Assembly (NCBI RefSeq): GCF_025264645.1
Contig: NZ_CP073696.1
Coordinates: 1,922,001-1,986,000, forward strand
DNA length: 64,000 nt
Reading direction: 5' to 3'
Origin: Edaphobacter lichenicola
Lineage (GTDB): Bacteria > Acidobacteriota > Terriglobia > Terriglobales > Acidobacteriaceae
The translations under genes and the position numbers were made by a program. The notes beneath the pieces were generated by a model. The model did not search any database. It saw nothing but the letters and a program-made list of their open reading frames with translations, and was not told the origin of the DNA. Shown here one piece after another: positions 41,558-50,107 of the stretch (position 1 is the stretch's first letter; each line of letters opens with the position of its first letter).

Positions 41558-42325
41558 CTACGTCAGCCTGCTTTCAGCCAGCGTGGTGGCTTCGTAGATC
41601 TGGTCGAAGGATTCCACAGCGTAGAGAACCGATTGCATCTCGCTGGTCTGAAACTCCTGATTGAGGACGGCATCAAGATCAAAGTCCTTCACCTCGCAGC
41701 CTCCGGCCAAAACGCGGGTGCATTCGCCGTGAGACGAGATGAGGCCGCTGCCGTAGACCTTAATCTCGCCGTTCTGCCGGATGAGACCGAACTCGACAGT
41801 GAACCAGAAGAGGCGGCCCATGCGCTCGAGCGCCTCGGGATCGGTGAGGCGTGCGCAGATCTTGCCGTAGCTTTCAAGAAAGTTTGCGAAGACCGGGTGG
41901 GCGTGCATGGGGACGTGGCCGAAGACGTCGTGGAAGATGTCCGGTTCTGGGGTGTACTCCATCGAATCGCGCGAACGGAGCCAGGTCGTGGTGGGAAACA
42001 TGCGTGCGGCCAGCATCTCGAAGAAGGCGTCGGCTGGTAGAAAGCCGCTGACTGGGGTGGACTGCCAGCCGGTTCTGGGTTGCAGGAGCGCGCTGACCTC
42101 TGAGAGATTGGGCAACTTGTCTTCCTGGAGACCGATCTGCCGGAAGCCGTCCAGATACTCCCGGCAGGCGTAATCGCGGAGTTGCGGCATGCGGCGGCTA
42201 ACCAGTTCGGCCCAGATGGAGTGTTGCTCGGGGGTGTAATCGGACCAGGTTTGCTCGATCAGATACGGTGCGGCCACGTTCAGCTTGCCTTGGGCGAGAT
42301 TCGGTGTTGAAGTTGCAGTTCCCAT
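41558..42325 (-). CDS. phhA: Phenylalanine 4-hydroxylase, bacterial PhhA type
   Basis: A 255-residue, single-domain pterin-dependent iron hydroxylase converting phenylalanine to tyrosine. The iron ligands are H132 and H137 (DIFHDVFGHVP) and E178 (WFTVEFG). The length, without an ACT regulatory domain, matches bacterial PhhA. Other Phe/Tyr degradation genes and the pterin recycling enzyme PhhB are not nearby. It may supply tyrosine or start aromatic degradation. Confidence 0.95.
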   Translation of the reverse strand: MGTATSTPNLAQGKLNVAAPYLIEQTWSDYTPEQHSIWAELVSRRMPQLRDYACREYLDGFRQIGLQEDKLPNLSEVSALLQPRTGWQSTPVSGFLPADAFFEMLAARMFPTTTWLRSRDSMEYTPEPDIFHDVFGHVPMHAHPVFANFLESYGKICARLTDPEALERMGRLFWFTVEFGLIRQNGEIKVYGSGLISSHGECTRVLAGGCEVKDFDLDAVLNQEFQTSEMQSVLYAVESFDQIYEATTLAESRLT

Positions 42326-42431
42326 GTGGTTCTTAGACGCTCCTTAGTGCCAGAGAAGAATATATATTTCTCACAATGACCGTGTCAGTCACAGCAGAGA
42401 GACCCCCTCCCGCCTTGGATTTTTGGACGTA

Positions 42432-42453
42432 AAGTATTTACTTTTAAATACTT
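42432..42453. repeat. AT-rich inverted repeat upstream of phhA
   Basis: AAGTATTT at 42432-42439 is repeated inverted as AAATACTT at 42446-42453 with a 6-base spacer. It lies about 110 bases upstream of the phhA start in an AT-rich stretch and could be an operator. There is no T-tract suggestive of termination. Confidence 0.45.
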
Positions 42454-42506
42454 ACGCAGATAAAATATCCCTTTTAATACAGAAACACTGTTGCTCTACC
42501 CTGAAA

Positions 42507-42740
42507 TCACCGTGACAGGGCAGCACCTTTTGGTTGAGTAGCTAGTGAAATTAGAAGGTAAATAAACGCGAAGATCACCGCGAAGTTGAGGCCGTTGACC
42601 AGCAGCGCATAGGTAATCCTGAAGTCGCTACATAGGCTCTTAGGGAAGCTGCACCAGACTAGGAAAACGCCCACAACCGGGAAAGCGCAGGACAGAATTC
42701 CGGCCACTGAGGCGGTAATAACCCTAGTCCGTCTTCTCAT
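42507..42740 (-). CDS. Small two-helix membrane protein
   Basis: A 77-residue protein with hydrophobic segments at about 8-28 (ITASVAGILSCAFPVVGVFL) and 46-66 (LLVNGLNFAVIFAFIYLLIS), separated by a short loop with a Cys-Ser rich turn. The ATG at 42740 has AAGG 7 bases upstream. I do not recognise the family; it may be a lipid-bilayer accessory protein. It is separated from the LuxR-type gene by 31 bases on the same strand. Confidence 0.55.
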   Translation of the reverse strand: MRRRTRVITASVAGILSCAFPVVGVFLVWCSFPKSLCSDFRITYALLVNGLNFAVIFAFIYLLISLATQPKGAALSR

Positions 42741-42771
42741 CGTTAGGCCTTCTTGGGTGCGGGTATATCTG

Positions 42772-43557
42772 TTACATTTTGGCGCGGAGGGGCTGCGATG
42801 GCTCGGTATGGGCAGCTGCAGCGGGGTCGGTGTCGACCAGGTACTTCTTCAGAAGCTCGTGGTGCAGACAGTAGAGGGCAAGTTCAAGACGGTCGGAGAC
42901 TCCAAGCTTGTCGTAGACCTTGCGCAGGTAGTTCTTGATGACCTGCTCGGTGGTGCCGATCTGGTAAGCGATTTCTTTATTGCGCATACCACGAGTGATG
43001 CAGCTGATGATAGCCAGTTCTTTCTTGGAGAGCTTGGGTTGAACCTTGGGGTCGGTGAGGCTGGTGGCCTGAGAGCGGTAAGCTTCGATGACCCAGCTGA
43101 TGGACTGGTTGTCGATCCAGGTCTCACCTTCGGCGATCTTGCGGACGCACTTGACGAGGAGGTCGGGGGAGATGGAGCGGGGCACGACTCCGCGAACGCC
43201 ACGGCGGTAGAGTTCGACGGTGTTGGACTCGTCGGTCTCGGAGACCTGGACGATGAGCTTTGCGTCGGGCGCCTGGCGGACGAGCTCTGGAATGGCATCG
43301 ATGGTGCCGGAGATGAGCTGTCCTTCGAGGACGACGACGTCGGTGGGGTAGCGTTGCAGGGCGGCGTATAGGTTCTGAAGCGTCTCGACCTGGGCCACGA
43401 CCCGAATGTCATCTTCGAGCGCAAAAACTTTCTTCATCCCTACGCGATAGATCGCCTGCGAATCGGCAAGAACGACACGAATGCCAGCCGGGGATGCGTT
43501 TTCTTCCGGTAATTCCTCGTTGCTGCGAGTTGTCGTATCGAAATGGACTACATTCAT
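42772..43557 (-). CDS. LuxR-type response regulator with degenerate receiver
   Basis: A 261-residue NarL/FixJ-like regulator. A receiver fold spans about 26-140 (IRVVLADSQAIYRVG) and a LuxR HTH about 165-240 (KKELAIISCITRGMRNKEIA, GTTEQVIKNYLRKVYDKLGV). The position of the phosphorylated Asp holds Glu (E78 in DVVVLEGQ), and the conserved Lys region reads GVVPRS, so normal phosphorelay is unlikely. Such pseudo-receivers are often constitutive or respond to other ligands. The PilZ gene starts upstream, with 4 bases between them, so both probably form one unit. The target genes are unknown. Confidence 0.85.
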   Translation of the reverse strand: MNVVHFDTTTRSNEELPEENASPAGIRVVLADSQAIYRVGMKKVFALEDDIRVVAQVETLQNLYAALQRYPTDVVVLEGQLISGTIDAIPELVRQAPDAKLIVQVSETDESNTVELYRRGVRGVVPRSISPDLLVKCVRKIAEGETWIDNQSISWVIEAYRSQATSLTDPKVQPKLSKKELAIISCITRGMRNKEIAYQIGTTEQVIKNYLRKVYDKLGVSDRLELALYCLHHELLKKYLVDTDPAAAAHTEPSQPLRAKM

Positions 43558-43561
43558 ATGG

Positions 43562-43888
43562 TCAGGCCTTTAGAAAGTATTCGTCGATCACTGCGGCCGC
43601 TTTCTTCTCACCGTTCTGCAGATAGTGGCGGACGACGCGACCGATGCAATGTATGGTTACGTCGTTTGTAGTGCCCATAACTGCCGAAGGCATTGCTATG
43701 GTGAATTCAATTCTGCTGTCTATGTGCGGCAGCTGTTCACTCACAAAGAGCAAACCGTTTGCCGAGATGTTTTCTGTCATGGCCTCCAACTCGCCCTGCT
43801 CTGTCTGCACCCGTATGGGAAGTCTCATAGGAAAACGTACTGCGGTGCGAACTGGATTTTCCCCGTTCGGCATCTGCCACTGAGCCAC
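43562..43888 (-). CDS. PilZ-domain protein
   Basis: A 108-residue protein spanning a single PilZ domain. It begins near PVRTAVRFPMRLPIRVQTEQGELEAMTENISANGLLFV, in which the RFPMRLPIRV and NISANGLLF stretches correspond to the RxxxR and D/NxSxxG motifs of PilZ proteins, although the first Arg pair is spaced irregularly. PilZ domains bind cyclic di-GMP. With the pseudo-receiver LuxR gene 4 bases downstream it may form a c-di-GMP-linked regulatory pair. Ligand binding is unproven. Confidence 0.8.
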   Translation of the reverse strand: MAQWQMPNGENPVRTAVRFPMRLPIRVQTEQGELEAMTENISANGLLFVSEQLPHIDSRIEFTIAMPSAVMGTTNDVTIHCIGRVVRHYLQNGEKKAAAVIDEYFLKA

Positions 43889-44011
43889 TCATCCTCCTTG
43901 GACCGCGTCTGCGTTCTGGTGCAACTTTACGCCGTAGAACAGCATCCTGCACTGACACAGTGGAGTCTACCGCACATGACGGTTTGTTTCTCCATTTTTC
44001 TGAGATCCGGG

Positions 44012-45226
44012 TTACACCGTTGGATATAGGGCGGAGGAGCCACCAACCCACTGCTTGTCGCGATTGTGATCGACGCCCATCATGAGACCGCGGCCGAGGC
44101 GGACGAGGGCGATGGCAGGCTGCAGGGCGCCGCCGTCTGGCCAAAGGTACATGATGCGAATCTCAGCCTGGGTGAGTCCGTGGGGCGTTTGGATGGTGTG
44201 TTCAAAGGCGACGCGCTCCTGCAGGAGGTAGAGGTGACGGTCTGCGGGGGGAATTGCGTTGAGCTCCTGGTTGGTTGGGGCAAACTGAATTCCCTTCCCG
44301 GCGAAGGAATAAAGTGGCTTCAGGAGCAACTTTTCTCGTTCTGTGGGAAGGTCTTCGATGTTGCGGTGGGCGAACCAGTCGTCGAGGAAGACCGCACGGG
44401 GGACCGAAGAGTGGTTGAGGTAGGGCAAGGAGAACTTGCTGATGCGGAAGTACCAATTGGGATGGCCGGCCCACTCGACGTTGAGGTCGTCGCGATAGTC
44501 GAAGGGGAGATGAATGTTTTTGCGTTCGAGCTCGTCGACGATCGCGCGGTTGTAGATGCGATGGATGGGGATGTCGCGTCCGTCGCGGTGGTAGAAGAGG
44601 CGGTTGCCTTGCTTGGTGAGCTTGGTGATGTCTACGGTGGGGATGCCGAGTTTGTCTTCGTAGACGTGGAAGTCAGGGAGGGTCTTCTGGTGGTCGGGGT
44701 CTATCTCGAGAAGGACTACGTTTTCGGGGGCGTGGTTGTTGAGGATTACCTTTCGCAGGAGATCCCAGTAGGTCTGCTCGGTGAGTCCGCCGAGATGACC
44801 TCGGAGGTTTGGATCTAAGTTGAAGGTTTCGATGTACTGGCGGACAAGTAAATCCTGATAGCCGAAGATCGAGGGGAAGGCCTGGAGCTCGACGAGTTTG
44901 GGGCTGAGGGTGCCGTCGGGATTGCGAATGAGACCGAAGTCGACGGTCATGAAGTTGGGCTGGGGATTCTCGTTGGGGACGAGATATTGGGCGGGGATGG
45001 TTTGGTTCGAGGCCTGCATGTAGGCGGGGTTGTCGAGAAGCTGATGGGTGAGCTCGGCACCGGTGCGGGCGAGTTCGTCGAGGAGAGATTGCGGGAAGAA
45101 GCAGGGTGTCTCTGCGATACGGAATTCGATCGTGGTGCGGGTGGCGCGATTCAGGCGCGAGAGGAGGTCGGCGTATTTTGACGGGGTGAACTGCGCGTTG
45201 AATTGGTCGCGATAGGGCTGCAGCAT
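44012..45226 (-). CDS. ATP-grasp-like protein of unknown function
   Basis: A 404-residue cytosolic protein with no signal peptide. The C-terminal half has ATP-grasp features in the expected order: LLLKPLYSFAGKGIQFAP (Lys and glycine-rich loop), LLQERVAF (adenine-hinge Glu), EIRIMYLW and NRDKQWVGGSSAL (metal/triphosphate Asn-Gly-Gly ending). The N-terminal half contains FMTVDFGLIRNPDGTLSPKLVELQAFPS. This suggests a ligase of the ATP-grasp fold acting on a carboxylate substrate, but no known family fits. A second ATP-grasp gene and a GCS2-type ligase lie 4-6 kb away on the same strand. Confidence 0.6.
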   Translation of the reverse strand: MLQPYRDQFNAQFTPSKYADLLSRLNRATRTTIEFRIAETPCFFPQSLLDELARTGAELTHQLLDNPAYMQASNQTIPAQYLVPNENPQPNFMTVDFGLIRNPDGTLSPKLVELQAFPSIFGYQDLLVRQYIETFNLDPNLRGHLGGLTEQTYWDLLRKVILNNHAPENVVLLEIDPDHQKTLPDFHVYEDKLGIPTVDITKLTKQGNRLFYHRDGRDIPIHRIYNRAIVDELERKNIHLPFDYRDDLNVEWAGHPNWYFRISKFSLPYLNHSSVPRAVFLDDWFAHRNIEDLPTEREKLLLKPLYSFAGKGIQFAPTNQELNAIPPADRHLYLLQERVAFEHTIQTPHGLTQAEIRIMYLWPDGGALQPAIALVRLGRGLMMGVDHNRDKQWVGGSSALYPTV

Positions 45227-45279
45227 GGCACCCAGTCTAACTGCCGAAGGCTATTTTGCCACCCCGGGAGCGGAGGATA

Positions 45280-45729
45280 TCAGTGATCGTTCGACAGTTC
45301 GGATGTTGGCATGAGGCAGCTTTCCGCGAAGCCTGATTGCACGACGCCGTCGCAGGTCGGCTTCCACTGGCAACCTGCACAGGCTTGGCGGATAGTTCCA
45401 TCAGCAAATGCTGCGCGTAGCGTTGGGACAAGGGACCGACTGATCTGGAGAGAGACACCAGCATGAAGTGGCCGCTGAAGGAGACGACTGATTGCTTCCG
45501 CTGCGAGGCGGTCGCGCTTAAGAACGCTCGTGTTGTGGCAATGACAGCCGGCATCGGACAGATAGGGGAGGCAGAGATCGTCGGGACCTTGAACGATCTG
45601 AACATCCTCATCTGCCTGAGCGATACGGCGGACCACCTGCTCGAAGTTGGCAACGAAGGCGGGGCTGTACCCCTTGCCGACGAAGGTCAGCATGCAGAGC
45701 AGGTGGTGCGGCCGAAGCTGGATGGTCAC
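45280..45729 (-). CDS. DUF1284 family cysteine-rich protein
   Basis: A 149-residue protein opening with IQLRPHHLLCMLTFVGKGYSP, the hallmark of DUF1284, which may bind an iron-sulfur cluster. Cysteines cluster in CHCH (near 59-61) and CAGCQWKPTC (near 117-126). Function unknown. Its ATG overlaps the bioY stop by 4 bases, so it is translated together with bioY; the pairing may hint at a role in biotin metabolism or reflect operon rearrangement. Confidence 0.8.
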   Translation of the reverse strand: MTIQLRPHHLLCMLTFVGKGYSPAFVANFEQVVRRIAQADEDVQIVQGPDDLCLPYLSDAGCHCHNTSVLKRDRLAAEAISRLLQRPLHAGVSLQISRSLVPTLRAAFADGTIRQACAGCQWKPTCDGVVQSGFAESCLMPTSELSNDH

Positions 45730-46307
45730 GGCAGTTGGACAGCAGGCTTCGAGCGGCGATTACGGACGCACCATATCGTGGCGGTTGCAAGGAATGCCTT
45801 GATCAGAGCGCCGATCCAAAATGGCGTGAAGCCGAAGAGGACTGCACGATGCCAACCGACTACGGCTGCGAGCCATAGAACACCGAGCGATAGATTGATG
45901 GCGTTTCCAGCAAGCATGGAGAGAGCGGAGGCCGCGATGCTGCGGTCAAGTTTGCGATCCGCCAGCCAACCGACGAAGGCTGCTGCCACGGGAAAGCTGA
46001 AGAGAAAGCCAGCCGATGGTCCGAGAAATACTGCGAATCCAGCCGCTCCGTGAGCAAGTACGGGCATACCCAGCATCGCTTCGGCCAGCCACGCCAGCAC
46101 GGTCACAGCGCCAAGACGAGCACCGAACACAGCTCCGATGACAAGCACAGCATACGTCTGCATGGTTGTCGGGATGGGAACGGTTGGAATAGATACCCAT
46201 GAGGACGCGGTGAGGAAGAGCGTTCCGAGGCCGACGCGAACGAGTTTGCCAGAGATTGCGTCATTGCTGCGAATAGATTGAGGTAGAACAGCAGTCAGAT
46301 TTTGCAC
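45726..46307 (-). CDS. bioY: BioY biotin transporter (substrate-binding S component)
   Basis: A 193-residue, six-helix membrane protein. The GTG at 46307 is used because GAGGAG lies a few bases upstream; a start at 46373 would begin inside the hairpin at 46357-46387. Family motifs: VPIPTTMQTYAVLVIGAVFGARLGAVTVLAWLAEAMLGMPV and GAAGFAVFLGPSAGFLFSFP. BioY imports biotin, either alone or with EcfA/EcfT energising units, which are not in the window. Confidence 0.93.
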   Translation of the reverse strand: MQNLTAVLPQSIRSNDAISGKLVRVGLGTLFLTASSWVSIPTVPIPTTMQTYAVLVIGAVFGARLGAVTVLAWLAEAMLGMPVLAHGAAGFAVFLGPSAGFLFSFPVAAAFVGWLADRKLDRSIAASALSMLAGNAINLSLGVLWLAAVVGWHRAVLFGFTPFWIGALIKAFLATATIWCVRNRRSKPAVQLP

Positions 46308-46356
46308 GAATACTCCTCGTCGATTGAAGTGCAATTTTAAGTATCGTATTTCATTT

Positions 46357-46387
46357 GAAGTGGAGCATTGCATGAATGCTCCACTTC
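46357..46387. repeat. Perfect 13-bp inverted repeat
   Basis: GAAGTGGAGCATT at 46357-46369 pairs with 46375-46387 around GCATG. It lies just after the stop of the aldo/keto reductase and about 50 bases ahead of the bioY start on the same strand. There is no strong U-tract, so it could be a factor-dependent terminator, a processing site or an operator. Confidence 0.7.
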
Positions 46388-46397
46388 GACGGAACGA

Positions 46398-47348
46398 TCA
46401 AGGATGTGCGGCGAGGAAGGCGTTGATTTCGGCGTATTCGGCCTCGGTGAGGCGGAAGGTGATGGCGGGGATGACGCCTTCGACCTGTTTGGCGTTGCGG
46501 CCGCCGACGATGGCTGCGGTGATGGCTGGGTTGTGGAGTGTCCAGGCGATGGCTACGACGCCGGCGGTGACGTTATGACGGGTGCCGATGGTTTTGAGGA
46601 AGTCGGCGATAGTGAGATTGCGTGAGAGGAGAGGCTCCTGGTAGTTCTTTGCGTTGCGGCGGAAGTCGTCCTTGGGGAAGTTGGCGACGCGCTCTTTCGA
46701 CATAGCTCCGGTGAGCAGGCCGGAGTGCATGGGGGCGTAGTTGATGGTGCCGATGTTGTGCTTGTGGGTGAAGGGGAGGATCTCGGCTTCGACGGCGCGG
46801 TTGAGCATGGAGTAGGGCGGCTGGTTCGAGGTGATGGGAGCGATCTTGATGGCGCGCTCCATCTGCGAGACGCTGAAGTTGGAGACGCCGATCCAGCGGA
46901 CTTTGCCTTGGCGTTGGAGGTCGGCCATTGCAGTCCAGCCTTCTTCGATGTCTTCGTCGGGCTTGGGCCAGTGGACCTGATAGAGGTCGATGGCTTCGAC
47001 CTGGAGGCGGCGGAGGCTATCTTCGACCTCGCGATGGATTTGCTTGAGGTTGTTGGTGATCTCGCGCTTCTCGTCCCAGACCATCGAACTTTTTGTGAAG
47101 ATGTAGGGCTTGCTCGATGCGGATTTGATAGCTTTGCCGACTACCTCTTCGGAGTGGCCGAGGCCGTAGACGGCGGCGGTGTCGATCCAGTTGATGCCGA
47201 GGTCGATGGCTTTGTGAATGGCTGCGATGGAGTCGTTATCGTCCTGCGGGCCCCAGGAGAAGGCCCAGTCGCCTCCGCCAATGGCCCATGCACCGAAGCC
47301 GATGGGGGAGAGGTTGAGGTCTGAGTTGCCTAATTGTTTCTTGTCCAT
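46398..47348 (-). CDS. Aldo/keto reductase
   Basis: A 316-residue reductase, probably of the AKR11/YhdN-like group. N-terminus: MDKKQLGNSDLNLSPIGFGAWAIG. Catalytic positions: Asp and Tyr in WIDTAAVYGLG, Lys in FTKSS and His in VHWPKPDED. It has no signal peptide, so it is cytosolic, unlike the reductase at 10190. It precedes a hairpin and bioY. The aminopeptidase gene lies 27 bases upstream on the same strand. Substrate unknown. Confidence 0.9.
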   Translation of the reverse strand: MDKKQLGNSDLNLSPIGFGAWAIGGGDWAFSWGPQDDNDSIAAIHKAIDLGINWIDTAAVYGLGHSEEVVGKAIKSASSKPYIFTKSSMVWDEKREITNNLKQIHREVEDSLRRLQVEAIDLYQVHWPKPDEDIEEGWTAMADLQRQGKVRWIGVSNFSVSQMERAIKIAPITSNQPPYSMLNRAVEAEILPFTHKHNIGTINYAPMHSGLLTGAMSKERVANFPKDDFRRNAKNYQEPLLSRNLTIADFLKTIGTRHNVTAGVVAIAWTLHNPAITAAIVGGRNAKQVEGVIPAITFRLTEAEYAEINAFLAAHP

Positions 47349-47375
47349 AGCGTGATTAGACGCGTGGACCGGCGA

Positions 47376-48434
47376 TTAAGCTTCGATGAGAAATTGGCCG
47401 TCGCGCATGATCTGTTCTTCGCCGTCGGCGTCGCCCAGCCAGATGCTGAACTCGAGGCCGACAACGTCGATGTGCGTTGAAGACTTCCAGGGGGCTCCGG
47501 TGTGGGCGCCGTAGGGGTCTCCGAAGGCAATGTGGATGCCGGGGAATTTTTCGTCCTGAAGGATGTTGCCGATGACGCGGTCGACGCCGATGTTAGTGCC
47601 GATCGCGAACTCGCCGACGCGGTCTGAGTTTTCGTCGGTGTGGGTGTAGGCCCAGAAGTCGCGCTCGAGGGCTTTGTTTTCGCTGGAGACGCGGGTGATG
47701 CGGTTGCCTTCGATGTTGATGGTGAGGGGCTGGTCGCGAAGGATGCCGTAGCGGGCGCAGAGGAAGTCGCCTACGACGCCATCGACGACGAAGACACCGT
47801 TGACTTCGCCGGGCGCGGTGAAGCACTCGCCGCCGGGGAGGTTGCCCCATTTTTCGGTGCTGATGATGCCGGAGGTTTTGAACCAGCGGTAGTCGGGGTT
47901 GAGCTGGGCGTGGATATCGGTGCCGGCGGGGGTGGTGGCGCGGACGTAGGTTGCGGCGCGGACTTTGTCGAGGACGGCCTGGGAGAGGCTGTCGATGGCG
48001 AGGAAGTCGGCGCGCATACCTTGGGTCATGATCTCGGGCGTGATGTTGACCATGTGAGCGTGGCGCATGCGGCGGCGATTGACGACGTCGGTCATCTGCA
48101 TGCGGCTGTGGAGTTCGTTGGGCTGGACTTCGACGGCGAAGATACTGACCTGCGATGTCTCCATGTCGTCGAGGATTGTGGTGGGGAGATCAACGAGCGG
48201 GCGTGGTGCAAGGGCTTCGAGGACGAAGGCATTCCACACGCAGCCGATGCGCTCAAGTTCTGCGACGAGAGAGGCTGCGATGGTGAGGCAGCGCTCGTCG
48301 GTGATGAGGGTGACCTTCTCGTCGGGCTGAATGCGCAGGCAGGTGGTGACCGCGTTGCGAGCGCCGGGCGTGAACTCGGCGGGAAAGGCGGTGGTGCGGA
48401 GGTCTGGTGCTGCCTGCGTTGCTTGATCCATCAT
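47376..48434 (-). CDS. M29-family (aminopeptidase T-like) metallopeptidase
   Basis: A 352-residue cytosolic peptidase. Metal-binding blocks characteristic of family M29 are present: NLPGGECFTAPGEVNG (Glu ligands), DENSDRVGEFAIGTN, then GIHIAFGDPYGAHTGAPW and SSTHIDVVG with His/Asp ligands. The start may be M1 or M2. Family members remove N-terminal residues and often work with cobalt or zinc. It lies next to the ligase genes below and could process a small peptide made by them. Confidence 0.88.
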   Translation of the reverse strand: MMDQATQAAPDLRTTAFPAEFTPGARNAVTTCLRIQPDEKVTLITDERCLTIAASLVAELERIGCVWNAFVLEALAPRPLVDLPTTILDDMETSQVSIFAVEVQPNELHSRMQMTDVVNRRRMRHAHMVNITPEIMTQGMRADFLAIDSLSQAVLDKVRAATYVRATTPAGTDIHAQLNPDYRWFKTSGIISTEKWGNLPGGECFTAPGEVNGVFVVDGVVGDFLCARYGILRDQPLTINIEGNRITRVSSENKALERDFWAYTHTDENSDRVGEFAIGTNIGVDRVIGNILQDEKFPGIHIAFGDPYGAHTGAPWKSSTHIDVVGLEFSIWLGDADGEEQIMRDGQFLIEA

Positions 48435-48605
48435 GGGAACGGCCTTCCGGGTAGAGCTTTGCTCTCAGGATATAGGTTTCTCGGTATTTTCACAGGGTTG
48501 TGATCTTTTTTTGTTGACCCACGAAAGCTGCTGATTGCTCGAGATTTGGGGATTTACAAAGTGCGATAGGCGTGAATTGAGAACTGCGTTGGAGGAGTGA
48601 AAGGC

Positions 48606-48655
48606 TGCGGCAAAGACGAAATTCAGGGATTCTTCGCTGCGCTCAGAATGACAAC
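48606..48655. repeat. Dispersed REP-like repeat copy
   Basis: The copy begins GCGGCAAAGACGAAATTCAG and ends GCTCAGAATGAC. On the other strand it would read as the CHSERSEES peptide often mispredicted from this type of repeat. It lies between the aminopeptidase and the carboxylate-amine ligase. Confidence 0.7.
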
Positions 48656-48665
48656 GTCGTAACAA

Positions 48666-49769
48666 TTAGAGACCTGCGCGGGTTTCAGCGGCCATGTAGT
48701 CGACGACGGCTTTGAGGTCGCCGGTTTCGCGGTAGACCTTGAGTTGGCGGTCGGCACCAGTGCCCTGGGCGAGCATCGTGTGGATGTAGTTGATCTCGTT
48801 GCGGCTGCCTAGTTCGTCGAGGACGTCATCGATGAAGGCGAGGTATTCGTAGATGAGCTCGCGGACGGGGACTTCCGCCTGTTTGCCGAAGTCGATCATC
48901 TTGCCGTCGATGCCGTAACGGACGGCGCGGAACTTGTTTTCCATGAGCAGGGCGCGGGAGTACTGGCGATAGTCGATGTTTTTTGAGTGCAGATGCCAGA
49001 GCTTGCAGGCTGTGGCCTGGATGAGCGCGGCGATGGCGATGGACTCCTGTGCGCGTAGGGGGATGTCGCAGATGCGAACCTCGACGGTGTCGAAGAAGGG
49101 GTGGGGGCGAACGTCCCACCAGATTTTTTTTGCGTTGTCGATGGAGTTGGTCTTGATGAGGAGATTGACGTAGCTCTCGAACTCGGAGTAGCTGGCGAAG
49201 CTGTCGGGGAGGTTGGTGCGGGGAAAGTTTTCGAAGACCTTGGCGCGGTAGCTCTTGTAGCCGGTCTCCATACCGAGCCAGAAGGGGGAGTTGGTGGAGA
49301 GTGCGAGGATGTGGGGGAGGAAGTAGCGAAGGGAGTTCATGATGCGGATGGCGGCTTCGCGGTCTTCGATGCCGACGTGGACGTGGAGGCCGAAGATGAG
49401 GTTGGCGCGGGCTACGAGTTGGAGGTCTTCGACGACCTGGGCGTAGCGGGGGTCGGGATAGATCTCCTGAACGCGCCAGTCGGCGAAGGGGTGGGTGGCG
49501 CCGGCGATGAGGAGGAGGTCGTGCTCTTCGGCTAGGGCGATCATGTTGCGGCGGAGATCGAAGAGGTCCTCCTGGGCGACTTGAATGCTCTTGCAGACGC
49601 GGGTGCCGACCTCAATGACGGATTGGTGCATCTCGGCCTTGACGCGCTCTTCGAGGCGGAGTTTGCCCTTGGCGAGCATCTCGGTCGCGATATGCGAACG
49701 CAGGTCGCGGGTGTGCGGGTCGACTGTCTGATACTCCTCTTCGATGCCTAGCGTGAAGGATGGCCGCAT
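48666..49769 (-). CDS. GCS2-type carboxylate-amine ligase (YbdK-like)
   Basis: A 367-residue enzyme of the glutamate-cysteine ligase 2 family (YbdK). The N-terminal SFTLGIEEEYQTVDP is the nucleotide-binding signature. Further motifs are GLHVHVGIEDREAAIRIMN, NSPFWLGMETGYKSYRA and VEVRICDIPLRAQESIAIAALI. The family joins a carboxylate to an amine using ATP, with diverse substrates; YbdK itself is a weak gamma-glutamylcysteine synthetase. Neighbouring ATP-grasp and esterase genes on the same strand suggest a shared pathway. Confidence 0.92.
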   Translation of the reverse strand: MRPSFTLGIEEEYQTVDPHTRDLRSHIATEMLAKGKLRLEERVKAEMHQSVIEVGTRVCKSIQVAQEDLFDLRRNMIALAEEHDLLLIAGATHPFADWRVQEIYPDPRYAQVVEDLQLVARANLIFGLHVHVGIEDREAAIRIMNSLRYFLPHILALSTNSPFWLGMETGYKSYRAKVFENFPRTNLPDSFASYSEFESYVNLLIKTNSIDNAKKIWWDVRPHPFFDTVEVRICDIPLRAQESIAIAALIQATACKLWHLHSKNIDYRQYSRALLMENKFRAVRYGIDGKMIDFGKQAEVPVRELIYEYLAFIDDVLDELGSRNEINYIHTMLAQGTGADRQLKVYRETGDLKAVVDYMAAETRAGL

Positions 49770-49782
49770 GTTTGTAATGCCC

Positions 49783-50076
49783 TCAGTGATCGCTCGTGTA
49801 GCTGTGAAAAGTCCCGTAAATACAAAAGCGTTCGTTTTTACTGGTTTCCTCGAATTGATTCATCAACTCATCGGTGACAATACCCTCTTCTTTCGCTCTT
49901 TCAAAGGCCATTACCTTGTCCGTATCTACAAGAAAGAGACCATAATCAGCCACTGCTTCCGACACTCTACTCTTGAAACTTGCAACGTCTCCTGGCCCAA
50001 CACGTGAACCATGTGAAAGCTCCTTTGCCAGACAATGTGATCTTCTGATCTTTCCCGGGGAGCTGTCGCACTTCAA
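49783..50076 (-). CDS. Small protein of unknown function between two ligase genes
   Basis: A 97-residue frame that begins with TTG and lies between the GCS2 gene (13 bases away) and the ATP-grasp gene. From residue 30 on its composition looks protein-like: VASFKSRVSEAVADYGLFLV and a charged helix ending FERAKEEG. Positions 1-28 are basic and less convincing, so the true start may be later. A weak AGG precedes the TTG. I do not recognise it; it could be a carrier or a substrate peptide for the adjacent ligases. Confidence 0.42.
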   Translation of the reverse strand: MKCDSSPGKIRRSHCLAKELSHGSRVGPGDVASFKSRVSEAVADYGLFLVDTDKVMAFERAKEEGIVTDELMNQFEETSKNERFCIYGTFHSYTSDH

Positions 50077-50107
50077 CTAGACCTATCCAGACTTCCAGCT
50101 CCATCCA

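Noticed and set aside
48465..48665. Minus-strand frame encoding the CHSERSEES peptide
   Set aside because: Derived from the dispersed REP-like repeat at 48606-48655; such frames are common artefacts of this repeat family.
49744..50007. 87-codon plus-strand frame opposite the small protein at 49783-50076
   Set aside because: Overlaps the start of the GCS2 ligase gene on the other strand and has less protein-like composition than the minus-strand candidate.
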